Below, piece after piece: positions 5,655 through 6,980 of a stretch of DNA of 6,980 nt. Every line of letters begins with the position of its first letter. The first letter of the stretch is position 1. The stretch lies in contig PUOI01000520.1 in the NCBI GenBank assembly GCA_003552765.1, forward strand, positions 1-6,980, read 5' to 3'. This DNA is from Candidatus Hydrogenedentota bacterium (GTDB lineage Bacteria > Hydrogenedentota > Hydrogenedentia > Hydrogenedentales > SLHB01). The position numbers were made by a program, and so were the translations under genes. The notes under the pieces are model-generated. The model searched no databases and was not told where the DNA came from. It was given only the letters and a program-made list of their open reading frames with translations.

Positions 5655-6152
5655 ATGACCCCGCCCGATCGGTTGCCCGCGAAAGAAAAGCAGCCGGTGC
5701 ACGCCGTGTTGCACAATGTCCGGAGCGCGTTCAACGTGGGCTCCATCTTTCGCACGGCGGACGCCGGCGCCGTGACGCGCCTTCACCTCTGTGGCTACAC
5801 CGCCTGTCCCCCCAACGCGAAGCTGCAGAAAACGGCGCTGGGCGCGTTTGACTACGTGCCGTGGACGCATCACGAGACACTGGCCGATTGCATCAACCAT
5901 TTGCGGTCCGAAGCCATCCCCATCGCCGCCATTGAGCGGGTCGAAGACTCAGTACCCCATACCCGCTACGAATGGCCCCGTCCCGTGGCGGTGGTGTTCG
6001 GCAACGAGGTCAAGGGATTGACCCGGGAGGAGCTTGATGCTGTGGATACAGTGGTCAGCATCCCCATGCTCGGCCACAAGAACACCATCAACGTCGCCAC
6101 GGCCTTTGGCATCGTCCTATTCGACATCCTCCGGCGCTGGCAGGCCGTGTGA
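5655..6152 (+). CDS. TrmH/SpoU-family RNA 2'-O-methyltransferase
   Basis: The 165-residue SPOUT-fold enzyme uses S-adenosylmethionine to methylate a ribose 2'-OH in tRNA or rRNA. All three SpoU motifs are present. Motif 1 is NVRSAFNVGSIFRTADA (21-37) with Asn27 and the catalytic Arg33. Motif 2 is VVFGNEVKGLT (113-123) with Glu118. Motif 3 is SIPMLGHKNTINVATA (135-150), the knot region that binds the cofactor. There is no N-terminal L30e-like substrate domain, so it is a minimal, single-domain member acting as a dimer in known relatives. The target nucleotide cannot be told from sequence. Start is uncertain: ATG 5655 gives a normal N-terminus but no ribosome site; TTG 5628 would add nine residues and has AAAGGA 12 bases upstream. 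The next gene begins 60 bases downstream and may be co-transcribed. Confidence 0.9.
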   Translation: MTPPDRLPAKEKQPVHAVLHNVRSAFNVGSIFRTADAGAVTRLHLCGYTACPPNAKLQKTALGAFDYVPWTHHETLADCINHLRSEAIPIAAIERVEDSVPHTRYEWPRPVAVVFGNEVKGLTREELDAVDTVVSIPMLGHKNTINVATAFGIVLFDILRRWQAV

Positions 6153-6200
6153 CGCCATGCCAGCGATCGGATGTCAGCACGCCCGCAACAGAATCGCGTC

Positions 6201-6206
6201 AAGAGG
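6201..6206 (+). promoter_or_regulatory. Shine-Dalgarno of the small conserved gene
   Basis: AAGAGG lies 6 bases before ATG 6213. The in-frame ATG at 6171 lacks a comparable site and would add 14 residues of unrelated composition, so 6213 is preferred. Confidence 0.5.
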
Positions 6207-6212
6207 CCCAAT

Positions 6213-6494
6213 ATGCCGAAGAAAGGCTTTATCCCCAACAAACTTCGACCGTGGATTGAGGCCAGGGAAAAATCCCGGCTATCCCACGCGCAGATTCAAA
6301 TGGCCCGCGAATTGGGCATGAATCCCAAGAAGTTTGGTTCTCTCGCCAACCATAAGCAAGAACCTTGGAAGACCCCATTGCCGCAGTTCATCGAACAATG
6401 CTACGAGAAACAATTCGGAAAGCGCATGCCAGACGACATCCGCTCAATCGAGGCGAAGTTCGGCGCCAAGCACGGGAAGAAAGGGAAAGATTGA
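6213..6494 (+). CDS. Small conserved hypothetical protein
   Basis: The 93-residue protein is basic and lacks membrane segments or a signal peptide. It opens MPKKGFIPNKLRPW, followed by an amphipathic stretch SHAQIQMARELGMNPKKFGSL (24-44) that looks like a helix-turn-helix type pair of helices, then ANHKQEPWKTPLP (45-57), a Trp/Pro-rich link, and a final helix with a lysine-rich tail. I recall similar small proteins with SHAQVQMARELGLNPKK and NHKQEPWK segments as widespread bacterial hypotheticals; no function is known to me. The helix pair and basic charge would suit nucleic-acid binding, which is only an inference. It follows the methyltransferase by 60 bases on the same strand, so the two may share a transcript. 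Confidence 0.75.
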   Translation: MPKKGFIPNKLRPWIEAREKSRLSHAQIQMARELGMNPKKFGSLANHKQEPWKTPLPQFIEQCYEKQFGKRMPDDIRSIEAKFGAKHGKKGKD

Positions 6495-6635
6495 GGACCC
6501 AAGAATTGGCCAGAGGAGAGTATACGCCCCAGACCGCAATTCCTTCGGAGCGATTAAGAAATGGCTGCCGGACCACTAGGCCGTCGTCGTTGATGGCGCG
6601 GAGATTCGTGAACGCATGAACGCCGCCCCCTGACA
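6495..6635 (+). other. Interrupted frame, possible gene remnant
   Basis: One plus-strand frame reads a plausible peptide ending IKKWLPDH, a TAG at about 6577-6579, then AVVVDGAEIRERMNAAP and a second stop. No start with a ribosome site fits it. It may be a decayed coding end or chance. Nothing else is recognised between 6495 and 6635. Confidence 0.2.
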
Positions 6636-6737
6636 TTAGCAAAGGCGAAGGTGCATGCCCTGTGTGATCATCTCGGTAAGCAACCGCCCCCCCGGCGTTT
6701 TCACGACGTGCGCGGCCAAACTTTCACTCGCCGTCAT
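6636..6737 (-). CDS. Candidate small ORF after the right-edge gene
   Basis: A 33-residue frame begins MTASESLAAH and ends HLRLC. GGAG (6746-6749) lies 8 bases before its ATG, a good ribosome site. Codon third positions are largely G/C, like the neighbours. The same frame is open back to the stop of the gene upstream (6789), and the residues before the ATG (QALKDGVLP) also look coding-like, so this may instead be the tail of that gene separated by a stop. The product is not recognised. Confidence 0.3.
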   Translation of the reverse strand: MTASESLAAHVVKTPGGRLLTEMITQGMHLRLC

Positions 6738-6741
6738 CGGT

Positions 6742-6762
6742 AGCACTCCGTCTTTGAGTGCT
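6742..6762. terminator. Short hairpin after right-edge gene
   Basis: AGCACTC (6742-6748) and GAGTGCT (6756-6762) form a perfect 7-bp stem with a 7-base loop, 26 bases past the stop at 6789 of the minus-strand gene. No T-run follows on either strand. It overlaps the proposed ribosome site of the small ORF at 6636-6737, so it could instead affect that ORF's translation. Confidence 0.3.
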
Positions 6763-6788
6763 TGCCTCTCCCGCCTCCCGCGACGGCG

Positions 6789-6980
6789 TCATTCTCGTGA
6801 CTGGTTGGTCAGGGGGCGGACGAAGGTCCCCCGGGTGCGGCTAGTGACGTAGAGCTGTTGCGCGTGGACGGCGAATAGGGCGTCCACGATGTGCCCCTCC
6901 GTGACCTGCGCGCTGCCCGCCGTGGCCAAGGCGTTGCGTATTGCGGGGCCGTGTTCAAGGATGGCTTCCCGGTCGAATCC
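6789..6980 (-). CDS. 3' end of an unrecognised gene (partial)
   Basis: The minus strand is open from the window edge to TGA at 6789-6791, giving the last 63 residues of a longer protein. It begins GFDREAILEHGPAIRNAL and includes HIVDALFAVHAQQLYVTSR, ending NQSRE. Third codon positions are strongly G/C, which supports real coding. Two helices and a basic, Arg-rich stretch (SRTRGTFVRP) can be seen. I do not recognise the family. The gene faces the plus-strand genes to its left. The stop overlaps an ATG (ATGA) in another frame, but that frame runs only about 22 residues. Confidence 0.55.
   Translation of the reverse strand, partial: GFDREAILEHGPAIRNALATAGSAQVTEGHIVDALFAVHAQQLYVTSRTRGTFVRPLTNQSRE

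Noticed and set aside
1..6980. CRISPR array or toxin-antitoxin/defence system
   Set aside because: No regularly spaced repeats with unique spacers and no recognisable defence or toxin gene were seen; the decamer array near 220-243 has no spacers.

Overview
The window is a GC-rich bacterial chromosome segment (about 60% G+C by eye) holding ordinary housekeeping genes and several dispersed repeats. Gene content is consistent with a Gram-negative environmental bacterium of the PVC/Planctomycetes or a neighbouring candidate-phylum type: a pyrophosphate-type phosphofructokinase, a secreted Asp-box sialidase-like protein, a small conserved protein of unknown function, and short dispersed CGCGAATGAA-type and CCCCCTT/GGGGGAT-type repeats. 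This placement is an inference from gene style, not a phylogenetic result.

Layout. Positions 1-352 hold no gene. They carry an AT-rich stretch enclosed by inverted copies of a decamer repeat, then a promoter candidate for tRNA-Ser(UGA) at 353-436. Next comes a short copy (459-533) of a dispersed palindromic repeat. A secreted five-Asp-box sialidase-family gene follows on the minus strand (624-1736) with a clear promoter and Shine-Dalgarno. A longer copy of the same repeat (1818-1997) lies beyond it, so the sialidase gene sits between two direct copies. The plus strand then carries a membrane-anchored lipase-like alpha/beta hydrolase (2124-3122), a PPi-dependent phosphofructokinase (3368-4582), a Tpx-type peroxiredoxin (4816-5343), a TrmH/SpoU 2'-O-methyltransferase (5655-6152) and a 93-residue conserved hypothetical protein (6213-6494). 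The right end holds the 3' end of an unrecognised minus-strand gene (6789-6980) with an in-frame open continuation after its stop.

The plus-strand genes are each separated by about 230-310 bases, apart from the last two (60 bases), so they look like neighbouring single units rather than one operon. They share no obvious pathway: glycolysis, peroxide defence and RNA modification. The gap after the phosphofructokinase gene has a strong 13-bp hairpin consistent with termination.

I do not see a clear new defence, mobile or RNA system. The points most worth checking are the Tpx-like protein, which lacks the usual resolving cysteine and has another cysteine seven residues later; the sialidase-like protein, which appears to lack the usual catalytic Asp; the paired repeats around the sialidase gene; and the in-frame stop in the right-edge gene.
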